A stretch of 64,000 nucleotides of DNA from Nonomuraea turcica (GTDB taxonomy: Bacteria > Actinomycetota > Actinomycetes > Streptosporangiales > Streptosporangiaceae): NCBI RefSeq assembly GCF_030718205.1, contig NZ_JAUZQF010000023.1:124001-188000 (forward strand). The letters are read 5' to 3'. The position numbers and the translations under genes were made by a program. Shown here piece after piece: positions 39,915 through 47,732 of the stretch (position 1 is its first letter; each line of letters opens with the position of its first letter). The notes beneath the pieces are model-generated. The model had not been told where the DNA came from and made no database searches. It was given only the letters and a program-made list of their open reading frames with translations.

Positions 39915-40437
39915 GCCCGTCGAAGACGACGGCGAGGGTGCGGGTGCGCAGGCCCTCGTCCCAGTTGTTGTGCTGGGCCGCCAGGCAGGTGGCGCTGAGC
40001 AGGGCCAGCAACTCGGCCATGCCGACGTCGCCCCGCACCGCCCCGGCCCGCTGCGCACGCGTCAGGAGCGCCTCGATGGCTCCCCTGATGTCGGGCGCGC
40101 CTGCCTTCGCGTCGATGCCGGCGACGGCCAGTGCGTCCACGAGGACCTTCTTGACCGTCGAGTCCTCCACGATCTTGGTGAAGAACGCGAAGAACGCCGC
40201 ACCGGCGTCTTGTGCCGCGGCCAGCTCATCGGCCAGGCCTGCCAGCCGTTGCTGCCGGTCCATCACGATGGCCTGGTAGAGGGCCTCCTTCGTGGGGAAC
40301 TGGCGGTAGATCGTACCGACCCCCACGCCCGCGACCTCGGCGATCTCGCGCATCGACGCCGACAGTCCGTCTCTGGCCAGCACCTCTTCCGCGGCGTCGA
40401 GCACGCGTGCGCGGTTGCGCTGGGCGTCGGCGCGCAT
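39892..40437 (-). CDS. TetR-family transcriptional regulator
   Basis: A 181-residue regulator. The ATG at 40437 is chosen because the longer frame to 40500 would run through the promoter/operator region. The helix-turn-helix is at about 9-55: RARVLDAAEEVLARDGLSAS, then MREIAEVAGVGVGTIYRQFP and TKEALYQAIVMDR. The ligand domain has DELAAAQDAGAAFFAFFTKI and a C-terminal part like the SbtR/TetR_C_33 group. It is divergent from an aldo/keto reductase gene with two palindromes in the intervening 89 nt, the classical arrangement of a TetR repressor controlling itself and an oxidoreductase. Confidence 0.93.
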   Translation of the reverse strand: MRADAQRNRARVLDAAEEVLARDGLSASMREIAEVAGVGVGTIYRQFPTKEALYQAIVMDRQQRLAGLADELAAAQDAGAAFFAFFTKIVEDSTVKKVLVDALAVAGIDAKAGAPDIRGAIEALLTRAQRAGAVRGDVGMAELLALLSATCLAAQHNNWDEGLRTRTLAVVFDGLRPPTGA

Positions 40438-40457
40438 GGGGCTCCCTTCGTTTCCCG

Positions 40458-40507
40458 TTGACAACCGGAACGAGTGTTCCGTATGGTCCAAGTGGAACAA
40501 GCATTCC
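40458..40507 (+). promoter_or_regulatory. Aldo/keto reductase promoter with twin TetR operators
   Basis: TTGACA (40458-40463), 18-nt spacer, TATGGT (40482-40487). Operator 1, CGGAAC-gagt-GTTCCG (40466-40481), fills the spacer; operator 2, GGAA-caagca-TTCC (40494-40507), covers the transcription start. Both share a GGAACNAGNNTTCC pattern, with centres 27 nt apart. Binding of either would block the promoter. Regulation by the adjacent TetR protein is inferred. Confidence 0.75.
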
Positions 40508-40526
40508 GAATTCTAGGGGATTCCCG

Positions 40527-41537
40527 ATGGATTACCTGAACGTGGGCCGTTCCGGCCTGCGCGTCTCCAGGGCATGCCTGGGCACGATGAACTTCGGCAC
40601 CGAGCACGGCCTGGCCGCCAGCGACGAAGCCGAGGCTGGCCGGATCATCGGCGCCTTCATCGACGCGGGCGGCACCTTCATCGACACCGCCGACCTCTAC
40701 CACCGGGGCGAGACAGAGGAGATCGTCGGCCGAGCGCTCAAGGGGCGGCGCGAGTGGGTCGTGCTGGCCACGAAAGGCGCCATGCCCGTCGGCACGGAAG
40801 GGCGCGGCCTGTCGCGGCGGCACCTCACCAGGGCGCTCGACGCCAGCCTGCGCCGGCTGGGCACCGACTACATCGACCTCTACCAGTGCCACCAGTGGGA
40901 TCCGGCGACGCCGATCGAGGAGACCATGGCAACCCTCGACGGATTCGTCCGCGCGGGGAAGGTCCGTTACCTCGGCTGCTCCAACTTCACCGCGACGCAG
41001 ATCGTCGAGTCGCAGTGGGCCGCCGCCCGCGTGGGCGGCGCCCCGTTCGTGAGCCTCCAGCCACAGTACTCGCTGATCCAGCGTGTGATCGAGGCGGAGA
41101 TCCTGCCCGTGTGCGCGCGGCACGGGATCGGCACGGTCGTGTACGGGACGCTCGGCGGCGGCGTGCTGACCGGCCGCTACCGGCCCGGCGAGACCCCGGA
41201 CCCGGACAGCAGGATGGGCCGGCTGCTGGGGATGGCGGGCGCGGACCGGTGGGCCCGTTCGCTGCTGAACGACCGCAACCTGGCCATCGCCGAGGGGCTG
41301 GTCAAGGTCGCGGCCGAGGTCGGCGCGGCACCGGCCGAGGTGGCGCTGGCCTGGGTGGCGGGGCGACCCGGGGTGACCTCGGTCCTGATCGGGCCGCGGT
41401 CGGTGAGGCAGTTGCGGGAGAACCTGGCGGCGTTCGAGCTGGTGTTGCCGGAGGAGGCGGTGGCCAGGCTGGACGACATCTCCCTGCGCGACCTGGACCC
41501 GATGGACGGCACGCTGTTCCATCTTGTTCCGCGGTGA
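40527..41537 (+). CDS. Aldo/keto reductase
   Basis: A 336-residue NADPH-dependent oxidoreductase of the AKR family (YajO/AKR11-12-like). The catalytic tetrad is visible: Asp and Tyr in GTFIDTADLYHRGETEEIVG, Lys in WVVLATKGAMPVG and His in DLYQCHQWDPATPIEET. Substrate/cofactor segments GKVRYLGCSNFTATQIV, VSLQPQYSLIQRVIEAEILP and GVTSVLIGPRSVRQLRENL (NADP phosphate pocket) follow. The start at 40527 lies downstream of the promoter; longer in-frame starts would be inside the promoter. Likely repressed by the divergent TetR protein and induced by an aldehyde, ketone or xenobiotic. Confidence 0.94.
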   Translation: MDYLNVGRSGLRVSRACLGTMNFGTEHGLAASDEAEAGRIIGAFIDAGGTFIDTADLYHRGETEEIVGRALKGRREWVVLATKGAMPVGTEGRGLSRRHLTRALDASLRRLGTDYIDLYQCHQWDPATPIEETMATLDGFVRAGKVRYLGCSNFTATQIVESQWAAARVGGAPFVSLQPQYSLIQRVIEAEILPVCARHGIGTVVYGTLGGGVLTGRYRPGETPDPDSRMGRLLGMAGADRWARSLLNDRNLAIAEGLVKVAAEVGAAPAEVALAWVAGRPGVTSVLIGPRSVRQLRENLAAFELVLPEEAVARLDDISLRDLDPMDGTLFHLVPR

Positions 41538-41574
41538 GTCAACGTATCGTCACGTAGGGTAATCTGCCATGCGC

Positions 41575-41607
41575 GGTATCAAGGTGATACCTCCTCGCAC
41601 CTATGAT
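41575..41607 (+). promoter_or_regulatory. Operator palindrome and -10 box of the toxin-antitoxin pair
   Basis: GGTATC-aaggt-GATACC (41575-41591) is a perfect inverted repeat, followed by TATGAT (41602-41607) whose end is 7 nt before the ATG at 41615. The palindrome sits where the -35 would be, as expected for autorepression by a ribbon-helix-helix antitoxin. Confidence 0.55.
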
Positions 41608-41614
41608 GCGGAGT

Positions 41615-41818
41615 ATGGCTATGACCCTTCGCTTGAGTGACGAGCAGACCGACGCCCTCCGCAAGCGCGCGGAGGTGGAGGGGCGGAGCATGCAGCAGGT
41701 CGCTCTACGCGCGATCGACGACTACCTCCAGCGCGTGTCGGACGACGAAATGACTGACGCGTTGGCGGCGAAGGGCGCGCAGCGCTTCGCCGATCTGTTG
41801 CGGAGGCTAGGCGAGTGA
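41615..41818 (+). CDS. Ribbon-helix-helix antitoxin
   Basis: A 67-residue protein: MAMTLRLSDEQTDALRKRAE gives the beta strand and first helix of an Arc/CopG-type ribbon-helix-helix domain, followed by GRSMQQVALRAIDDYLQR, and a C-terminal toxin-binding tail (MTDALAAKGAQRFADLLRRL). The ATG at 41615 fits the -10 box; the ATG at 41621 has GGAG upstream and is the alternative. Its stop overlaps the toxin start (GTGA). It should neutralise Doc and bind the palindrome at 41575. Confidence 0.85.
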   Translation: MAMTLRLSDEQTDALRKRAEVEGRSMQQVALRAIDDYLQRVSDDEMTDALAAKGAQRFADLLRRLGE

Positions 41819-42198
41819 CCCGCTATGTCACCCTGGAGCAGGGGCTGCGCGTTGCGCGCGCCGCTGTCGGCGGCCCCATCGAGGTGCGCGATCTCGGCCT
41901 GCTCGAGGCGGCCCTCCTCAGGCCGCAGACATCCCTCTTCGGACGGGACGCCTATCCTGACCTGTTCGAGAAGGGCGCCGCCCTCCTCCACTCGGTGGTC
42001 GCCAACCACCCCTTCGTCGACGGCAACAAGCGGGCGGACTGGCTGCTGACCTATGTCTTCCTCGCCAAGAACGGCGTCGAGCTCGACCCGGCCGACGATG
42101 ACGTCGCCTATGACCTCGTCATCGCCGTCGCCTCCGGCAAGCTCACCGAAGTCGACGAGATCGCCGACGTCCTGCGCACCTTCACCCAGCCGTCCTGA
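41815..42198 (+). CDS. doc: Doc-type Fic-domain toxin
   Basis: A 127-residue Fic-fold protein starting at GTG, coupled to the antitoxin. The signature HPFVDGNKRADWLLTY carries the Doc variant of the Fic loop (HPFxxGNKR rather than GNGR), indicating a kinase-type Doc toxin that phosphorylates EF-Tu in known members. The N-terminal YVTLEQGLRVARAAVGGP and LLEAALLRPQTSLFGRDAYP are also Doc-like. It appears full-length with an intact active-site loop. There is no mobile element next to it. Confidence 0.9.
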   Translation: MTRYVTLEQGLRVARAAVGGPIEVRDLGLLEAALLRPQTSLFGRDAYPDLFEKGAALLHSVVANHPFVDGNKRADWLLTYVFLAKNGVELDPADDDVAYDLVIAVASGKLTEVDEIADVLRTFTQPS

Positions 42199-42203
42199 CG
42201 GCC

Positions 42204-43289
42204 TCACTCCTGGTCGGGCTTGTCGAGCGGCGTCAGCGCCGCCGTGGCCTCCTCGTGCTCCATCCCGGTCGCCTGCAGCAGATCCACGACCACGGACCGC
42301 AGCTGCGCGATGATCACATGGGCCGAGAAGCCCAGCTGCTCGGGCCGCTCCCGTGCCGCCACCGCCAGCAGCGCCTGCTGCGCCAGCGTCGGCTCCCGCC
42401 CCGCCCCCAGCTCCAGCTGCAGCAGCAGGGCCGCCTCCGACACCTCACGCATCGCCTCGGCCAGCGTTGCCGGTGGCGGGCTCGCCTCTCCGAGCGAGGA
42501 CAGCGTGCGCCTGCTGAGCACCCGGGCGTTGCGCAGGGCCAGATCGACGGGCATGGCGGCGGTCTCGTACCGGGCCAGGCGGGCCCGCCGATGCCAGTGC
42601 AGCGGTGAGATCATGGTGATCTCCTTGCTGGTCTCCAGCGCCTGCTCGAACTCCTCCACCGCCGCCTGCGTGCCGCGCGCCTCCTCCAGCGCCTCCGCCG
42701 CCAGGTCCACGTCCCGCTTCTCGATGGCCTCCGCGGCCCGCTCCAGCACTGTGGACAGCGCGTCGAGCACCCCGGACAGATGCTTGGCCGCGATCGCGAA
42801 CGGGCTCGCGGGCAGCAGCGCGACGGCCGCGATGCCGATGAGGCCGCCGGTCAGCGCGTCGAGCATGCGGTCCAGCCCGCCCACGCCCGCGCCGGGCACC
42901 AGGGTGACCACCAGCACCGCCGACGACCCGGCCTGGGCCACGAACAGCGCCCCGCTGTCCAGCAGCCCCGCGATGGTCATTGCCAGCGCCACCACCAGCG
43001 CGATCTGCCACGCCCCCGAGCCGATCCAGGACACGAGCAGGTCGCCCACGCCGACGCCAAGGCTGACGCCCACGACCAGCTCGACGACCCGCCGCAGCCG
43101 CTGCCCCAGACCGATGCCCACGCAGATCAGCACGGAGATGGGCGCGAAGAACGGCGCCGGGTGGCCGAGCAGGTCCCTGGCGATGACCCAGGCCAGCGCG
43201 GCGCCGACCGCGCACTGCGCGATGGACGGCACGATGAGGCCGAACGTGCCCAGTCGGTCCTTCACGTGATCGCTGAGCCGGGTTCGCAC
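42204..43289 (-). CDS. FUSC/aromatic acid exporter-family membrane protein (tandem copy 2)
   Basis: A 361-residue protein starting with GTG. The N-terminal half has about six membrane helices (AQCAVGAALAWVIARDLLG, FFAPISVLICVGIGLGQRLR, VVELVVGVSLGVGVGDLLVS, IALVVALAMTIAGLLDSGAL, GGLIGIAAVALLPASPFAIA) typical of the DUF939/FUSC aromatic-acid exporter group, and the C-terminal half is a cytoplasmic helical domain. It is a close paralogue of the gene immediately upstream (43324-44409); the first 150 residues are nearly identical. A TGTGAC/GTCACA palindrome (43311-43328) precedes it. Confidence 0.85.
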   Translation of the reverse strand: MRTRLSDHVKDRLGTFGLIVPSIAQCAVGAALAWVIARDLLGHPAPFFAPISVLICVGIGLGQRLRRVVELVVGVSLGVGVGDLLVSWIGSGAWQIALVVALAMTIAGLLDSGALFVAQAGSSAVLVVTLVPGAGVGGLDRMLDALTGGLIGIAAVALLPASPFAIAAKHLSGVLDALSTVLERAAEAIEKRDVDLAAEALEEARGTQAAVEEFEQALETSKEITMISPLHWHRRARLARYETAAMPVDLALRNARVLSRRTLSSLGEASPPPATLAEAMREVSEAALLLQLELGAGREPTLAQQALLAVAARERPEQLGFSAHVIIAQLRSVVVDLLQATGMEHEEATAALTPLDKPDQE

Positions 43290-43310
43290 CCTTCTACCTT
43301 GGCGGATCTT

Positions 43311-43328
43311 TGTGACATTAAGGTCACA
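43311..43328. promoter_or_regulatory. Inverted repeat upstream of the second exporter gene
   Basis: TGTGAC-attaag-GTCACA, 22-39 nt before the GTG at 43289 on the minus strand and overlapping the last codon of the upstream paralogue. It resembles a CRP-type site (TGTGA/TCACA), but the spacing between half-sites is 8, not 6. Confidence 0.45.
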
Positions 43329-44409
43329 TTCCCCCGGAAACGTCCTTTTCGGGGAAGGTGTCCAGCGGCGGCAGCGCGGCCACGGCCTCCTCGCGATCGG
43401 TGCCGGTGGCCTGCAACAGGTCCACGGTGATCGACCGGACCTGCGCGATCATCACGTCCGCCGAGAACCCCCAGCGGTCGGCGTCCTGCCCCGACGCCAC
43501 CGCCAGGATCGCCTCACGGGCCTCTTCCGGCGTGCGCCCGTCGGCCAGCTCCTCCCTGAGCAGCAGCGTGGCGTCGGCCAGCGCGCGCAGCGTCCCGGGC
43601 AGCCAGGGCGGCAGCGCGCTGGAGCCGTCGAGCGCCACGATGGCCCGCCTGGCCAGCACTCTGGCGTTGCGCAGCGCGTGGTCGAGCGGCACGGCGGCCT
43701 TCTCGTACCCCTCGAGCCTGCCGCGGCGGTGCCGGTGCAGCGGCGAGATGGTGGCGATCTCCCGGCTGGTCTCCAGCGCCTGCTTGAACTCCTCCACGTT
43801 CGTCTGGCTGCCCCGCGCGGCCTCGAGCGCCTCGGTGGCCAGGCTCGACCGGGACTTCTCGATGGCCTCCGCGATCCCTCGCAGGGCGTCGCCGAGCGCG
43901 TCGAACATCCCGGCCGCGTGCCGGTGCGCCAGCGCCGACGGGCTGGACGGCAGCAGCGCCACCGCGGCCAGCCCCATGAGGCCGCCCACCAGAGCGTCGA
44001 CCATCCGGTCGATTCCGCCTGTGCCGCTCGGCGGCAGCAAGGTCGCCACGAGCACCGCCGAGGAGCCGGCTTGGAGCACGATCAGCGAGCCGCTGTCGAG
44101 CAGCACCGCGGCCGCCATCGCCAGCGCCACCACCAGCGCGATCTGCCACGCCCCTGAGCCGATCCAGGACACGAGCAGGTCGCCCACGCCGACGCCGAGG
44201 CTGACCCCGACGACCAGCTCCACCACCCGCCGCAGCCGCTGACCGAGCCCCACGCCGATGCACACGACGACCGCGATGGGCGCGAAGAACGGGCGGCTGT
44301 GCCCGAGCAGGTCCTTGGCCACGAGCCAGGCGAGGGCGGCCGCGACGGCGCACTGCAGGATCGGCGGCGCCATCAGCCGCAGCCGGCTCAAGCGCTCGTG
44401 TACGTGCAT
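43324..44409 (-). CDS. FUSC/aromatic acid exporter-family membrane protein (tandem copy 1)
   Basis: A 361-residue protein if started at the ATG at 44409; GTG codons at 44418 and 44445 are possible. It shares with its neighbour the helices LQCAVAAALAWLVAKDLLGH, FFAPIAVVVCIGVGLGQRLR and SWIGSGAWQIALVVALAMAA, and a cytoplasmic C-terminal domain (IEKSRSSLATEALEAARGSQ). The family is linked to efflux of aromatic acids or other toxic organics. The two genes lie 34 nt apart in the same orientation and may form a heteromeric exporter or a recent duplication. Confidence 0.85.
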   Translation of the reverse strand: MHVHERLSRLRLMAPPILQCAVAAALAWLVAKDLLGHSRPFFAPIAVVVCIGVGLGQRLRRVVELVVGVSLGVGVGDLLVSWIGSGAWQIALVVALAMAAAVLLDSGSLIVLQAGSSAVLVATLLPPSGTGGIDRMVDALVGGLMGLAAVALLPSSPSALAHRHAAGMFDALGDALRGIAEAIEKSRSSLATEALEAARGSQTNVEEFKQALETSREIATISPLHRHRRGRLEGYEKAAVPLDHALRNARVLARRAIVALDGSSALPPWLPGTLRALADATLLLREELADGRTPEEAREAILAVASGQDADRWGFSADVMIAQVRSITVDLLQATGTDREEAVAALPPLDTFPEKDVSGGM

Positions 44410-44452
44410 CTCGACCACGCCCCTACCCTTGCTCCCCCGCGTCACGCGCGCG

Positions 44453-45136
44453 TTACGGCGTGGTGAGGCGGTCGTTCACGAAGTCGTCGACCGCCCGCAG
44501 GAACGCCCGGCGCGCCGTCACGTGGACGAGATGCCCGGCCTCGATCGTCACCAGCCTGGCCCCCGGGATCCGGGCCGCCGTCCCCGCGGCGTCGAACGGG
44601 CTCGCCGCCCCGCCCGAGATCACCAGCGTCGGCGCGGTGATCCTGGCCAGCCCCTCCAGCCAGCCCGGATCGGGATCGAGGAACTGACGCTCGGTGTCGT
44701 GCATCATCCGCCAGTCGAACCCGGTGGAGCCGTCCTCCACGATGGGCGGCCGGTTCTTCAACGGCAGCGGCGGCGCCACGTCCTCCAGCACGAGTCGCTC
44801 GACGCGGCCCGGATGGCGCATGGCCAGCTGATAGGCCACCATGCCGCCCAGCGAGTGCCCGATCACCGTGGCCCGTTCCATCCTCAAGTGATCGAGCAGG
44901 CCCGCGATGTCCTGGGCCATGTCCGGCAGCGCGTACGCGCCCGGGTAGTCGCTGGCCCCGTGCCCTCGCAGGTCGGGGACGAGCACGTGGTAGCGGGCCG
45001 CGAAGTGCTGGGTGATGCCGTTCCAGTCATTGTGGTTCGCCGTGCGGCCGTGGATCAGCAGCAGCGGGGGAGTGGCGGGGTCGCCTTCCTCCCGGTAGAC
45101 GAGCTTGATCCCGTTGACGTGTGCTTCGCGAATCAC
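44453..45136 (-). CDS. Alpha/beta hydrolase
   Basis: A 227-residue hydrolase. LLLIHGRTANHNDW (oxyanion HG), VLVPDLRGHGASDYPGAYAL, ATVIGHSLGGMVAYQLAMRH (nucleophile Ser), TLVISGGAASPFDA and VTIEAGHLVHV (His) are all present; the cap is small. The start is GTG; TAATCT ends 6 nt upstream, so the message may be leaderless. It is divergent from the two-component regulator with only 42 nt between start codons. Substrate unknown. Confidence 0.9.
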   Translation of the reverse strand: MIREAHVNGIKLVYREEGDPATPPLLLIHGRTANHNDWNGITQHFAARYHVLVPDLRGHGASDYPGAYALPDMAQDIAGLLDHLRMERATVIGHSLGGMVAYQLAMRHPGRVERLVLEDVAPPLPLKNRPPIVEDGSTGFDWRMMHDTERQFLDPDPGWLEGLARITAPTLVISGGAASPFDAAGTAARIPGARLVTIEAGHLVHVTARRAFLRAVDDFVNDRLTTP

Positions 45137-45142
45137 GCGTTT

Positions 45143-45171
45143 AGATTACGTTGAACTTTCCGCTTTAGCCT
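45143..45171. promoter_or_regulatory. Divergent leaderless-type -10 boxes
   Basis: Minus strand TAATCT (45143-45148) ends 6 nt before the GTG at 45136; plus strand TAGCCT (45166-45171) ends 7 nt before the ATG at 45179. No clear -35 elements. Confidence 0.45.
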
Positions 45172-45178
45172 GGTGGCC

Positions 45179-45853
45179 ATGGACACGTTGCTCGTCGTGG
45201 AGGACGAACCGAGCTTGCGCGAGTTGCTCGTCGGCTGCCTGCGCGAGGGGTTCGAGGTGGTGGCCGCCGCGGACGGGCGGGAGGCGGTGCGTCTGGTCCA
45301 GCGGCACGCGCCCGACCTCATCGTGCTCGACGTCATGCTGCCCGACCTGGATGGATTCGACGTGGTACGGCGGCTGCGCGGGGGCGGCGACCGCACCCCC
45401 GTGCTCTTCCTGACCGCCAGGGACGCCACCGCGGACAAGGTGCGCGGGCTGACGGCGGGCGGCGACGACTATGTCACCAAGCCCTTCAGCCTGGAGGAGC
45501 TGATCGCCCGCATTCACGCGCTGCTGCGCCGCAGCCGGCGCACCGCGGCGGCGCCGGTCCGGCTGGCGGTCGCCGACCTGGAGCTCGACCAGGACGCGCA
45601 CACCGTGTGGCGGTCGGGCAGACAGGTCCAACTGTCGGCGACGGAGTTCCAGCTGCTGCGGTATTTCATGGTCAACCACAACCGGGTGTTGTCCCGTGCC
45701 CAGATCCTCGAGCACGTGTGGGATCCCGACTTCAGCGGCAATCCCGGCATTGTCGAGCAGTACGTGTCGCTCTTACGCAGGAAGGTCGACTCCGCCCAGC
45801 CGCGGCTCATCCACACAGTGCGCTCGGTGGGCTATGTTCTCCGCGTTCCGTAG
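45179..45853 (+). CDS. OmpR/PhoB-type response regulator
   Basis: A 224-residue regulator. Receiver domain about 1-115: LLVVEDEPSLRELLVGC (acidic pair), DLIVLDVMLPDLDGFDVV (phospho-accepting Asp), PVLFLTARDATADKVRG (Thr) and DDYVTKPFSLEELIARIHAL (Lys). Winged-helix DNA-binding domain about 125-222: VQLSATEFQLLRYFMVNHNR, VLSRAQILEHVWDPDFSG and YVSLLRRKVD...IHTVRSVGYVLR. ATG at 45179 is preferred to the GTG at 45173 because of the TAGCCT box. Overlaps the kinase gene by 20 nt; probably controls the efflux operon behind it. Confidence 0.94.
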   Translation: MDTLLVVEDEPSLRELLVGCLREGFEVVAAADGREAVRLVQRHAPDLIVLDVMLPDLDGFDVVRRLRGGGDRTPVLFLTARDATADKVRGLTAGGDDYVTKPFSLEELIARIHALLRRSRRTAAAPVRLAVADLELDQDAHTVWRSGRQVQLSATEFQLLRYFMVNHNRVLSRAQILEHVWDPDFSGNPGIVEQYVSLLRRKVDSAQPRLIHTVRSVGYVLRVP

Positions 45854-47126
45854 CCTGCGGGTGCGGCTGATCGCCGGGACGGTCGCCCTCGTGCTGCTCG
45901 CCCTGGTCACGATCGGTGTGGCCAGCCTGGTCCTGCTGCGTGCCGAGCTCGTGGACAAGGTCGACCTGCAGCTCCGGACGCTCGCCCAGGCCGGCCCGGC
46001 CGACGACCGCCCGGCGCGGCGGCCCGCCGGTTACGTCTTCCAGGTCCGCGACGCCACAGGGGCGGTGGTCAGCGGGGACCCGGGCGGGCCGCCGGTCGTG
46101 CCGCAGGCCGAGCGGGAGCCGTACACGGCGGGCGATTGGCGCGTGCTCGTCGACACCCGGCCGGGCGGCCAGTCGATCGTCGCCGCCATGGATCTGCGCG
46201 AGATCGACGCCACCATCGGGCTGCTCGGCATGATCGAGCTGCTCGCCGGGGGCGTGGTCGTGGTGGTGCTGGCCGTCGCGGGGCTCGTGTTCGTACGGCG
46301 GAGCCTGCGGCCGCTCGCCGAGATCGAGAGCGCGGCCCGGCAGATCGCCGACGGCCGGCTGTCGCGGCGGGTGCCCGACGTGGACCCCCGTACCGAGGTG
46401 GGCCGCCTCGGGGCCGCGCTCAACGACATGCTGGCCAGGATCGAGGCCGCCTTCGCCGCCCGGCGGGAGTCGGAGGAGCGGATGCGGCGTTTCGTGGCCG
46501 ACGCCAGCCACGAGCTGCGCACCCCGGTGACCGTCGTCCGCGGCTACGCCGAGCACTTCCTGCGGCACGCCGACAGCGAGAACGTGCGGCGGATCGAGGA
46601 GGAGGCCAGGCGGATGGGGGCGCTCGTGGACGACCTGCTGGTCCTCGCCCGGCTCGACGCCGAGCGGCCGCGCGAGCATGGGCCCGTGGACCTGCTGCCG
46701 CTGGCCGCCGAGGTCGTACGCGACGCGCGGGTGCTGGCGCCCGAGCGCGACATCACGTTCGCGTTCGGCGAGGACGCGGCGTTCGTGGTCCTGGGCGACG
46801 CGGCCGAGCTGGGGCAGGTGCTGCGCAATCTCGTACGCAACGCGCTCACGCACACCCCGCCGGGGACCGCCGTCGACGTACGGGTCCGGCACGAGGACGG
46901 GCACGCCGTGCTGGAGGTCGCCGACCACGGCCCCGGGCTGGCCGAGGGCGAGGCGGCCAGGGTGTTCGAGCGCTTCTACCGGGCGCCGGGGGCCCGCTCG
47001 CGCGAGGGGTCGGGGCTGGGACTGGCGATCGTCCAGGCGGTCGTGGCGGCCCACGGAGGCTCGGCAGGCGTCGAGTCGGCCCTGGGCCGCGGCACGACCT
47101 TCTCCGTCCGGCTCCCGCTCGATTAG
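45834..47126 (+). CDS. Membrane sensor histidine kinase
   Basis: A 430-residue kinase whose ATG lies inside the end of the regulator gene. Two membrane helices (about 13-35, LIAGTVALVLLALVTIGVAS; about 130-155, ELLAGGVVVVVLAVAGLVFV) flank an extracytoplasmic sensor of about 95 residues. HAMP region: RRSLRPLAEIESAARQIADG. H-box: RRFVADASHELRTPVTVVRG with the phospho-accepting His; N-box LRNLVRNALTHTP; G boxes VADHGPGLAEGEAARVFERF and GSGLGLAIVQAVVAAHGG. The sensed signal is unknown, but downstream genes suggest cell-envelope or antimicrobial stress. Confidence 0.94.
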   Translation: MFSAFRSLRVRLIAGTVALVLLALVTIGVASLVLLRAELVDKVDLQLRTLAQAGPADDRPARRPAGYVFQVRDATGAVVSGDPGGPPVVPQAEREPYTAGDWRVLVDTRPGGQSIVAAMDLREIDATIGLLGMIELLAGGVVVVVLAVAGLVFVRRSLRPLAEIESAARQIADGRLSRRVPDVDPRTEVGRLGAALNDMLARIEAAFAARRESEERMRRFVADASHELRTPVTVVRGYAEHFLRHADSENVRRIEEEARRMGALVDDLLVLARLDAERPREHGPVDLLPLAAEVVRDARVLAPERDITFAFGEDAAFVVLGDAAELGQVLRNLVRNALTHTPPGTAVDVRVRHEDGHAVLEVADHGPGLAEGEAARVFERFYRAPGARSREGSGLGLAIVQAVVAAHGGSAGVESALGRGTTFSVRLPLD

Positions 47127-47147
47127 CAAACCCTCAGGCGGGGTTTG
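47127..47147 (+). terminator. Short hairpin after the kinase gene
   Basis: CAAACCC-tcaggcg-GGGTTTG, a perfect 7-bp stem beginning directly after the stop codon. There is no following T-tract beyond the stem, so it may only attenuate. Confidence 0.4.
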
Positions 47148-47180
47148 AGGTCTGATGAGACCCGCCGCCTACACCTGGAT

Positions 47181-47209
47181 CCGCACGGGGACGAGCGTTC
47201 CCCGTGCGG
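47181..47209 (+). promoter_or_regulatory. Leader hairpin abutting the lipoprotein ribosome-binding site
   Basis: CCGCACGGGGA-cgagcgt-TCCCCGTGCGG, a perfect 11-bp stem ending next to GGGAGG, the ribosome site of the gene at 47223. Could act as an attenuator or as an mRNA stabiliser. Confidence 0.5.
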
Positions 47210-47222
47210 GAGGTGATCGACC

Positions 47223-47732
47223 ATGGTCAGGTGCCTGGTGGCACTGATCGTCCTTGCGGTGACGACAGGCTGCGCCGCCGCCCCGCCCGGGGACGGTGTC
47301 GCGTCCGCGGGCGGGCCCGCGTCCGCCACGTCCTCGCCGTCCGCGAGCGCGGACGTATTGAAGTTCGCGCAATGCCTGCGCGACCAGGGGCTCAAGGTCG
47401 AGGATCCGGCCCCGGGGGAGCGGGTCGACGTCGACGACGCCGACCAGGCCGGGCGGGAGCTGATGGAGAAGGCCATGACGGCCTGCCGGTCGCTGGCGCC
47501 CCCGCAGACCGTGAACCGCGACAACGACCAGCAGTCGCTCGACGGCATGCTCGACTACGCGCGCTGCATGCGCGAGCAGGGCCTGAACTGGCCGGACCCC
47601 GTCGTCGTGAACGGCGACGCCCGCTGGCCCGACACCGACGACCTGCCCCGCAGGAACACCGGCCCGTTCAAGACCGCCGACGAGAAGTGCCGGCCGCTGC
47701 TGGGCGAGAAGAAGTCCGGGGGGACCAAGTGA
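47223..47732 (+). CDS. Small lipoprotein in a two-component/efflux operon
   Basis: A 169-residue protein with a lipoprotein signal (MVRCLVALIVLAVTTGCAAA, lipobox VTTGC), a Ser/Ala/Pro linker, then two related helical segments each with a Cys and a similar phrase: LKFAQCLRDQGLKVEDP and LDYARCMREQGLNWPDP. A third Cys pair, MTACRSLAPP and DEKCRPLLGEK, suggests disulfides. This duplicated CxRxQG pattern is common in actinobacterial lipoproteins next to MacB-like transporters. Its start has GGGAGGTGA upstream, and its stop overlaps the adaptor gene (GTGA). Possibly a sensor accessory or substrate binder. Confidence 0.82.
   Translation: MVRCLVALIVLAVTTGCAAAPPGDGVASAGGPASATSSPSASADVLKFAQCLRDQGLKVEDPAPGERVDVDDADQAGRELMEKAMTACRSLAPPQTVNRDNDQQSLDGMLDYARCMREQGLNWPDPVVVNGDARWPDTDDLPRRNTGPFKTADEKCRPLLGEKKSGGTK

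Noticed and set aside
43311..43328. Palindrome as a true CRP/GlxR site
   Set aside because: Half-sites TGTGA and TCACA are separated by 8 nt instead of 6, so I keep it only as an unspecified inverted repeat.
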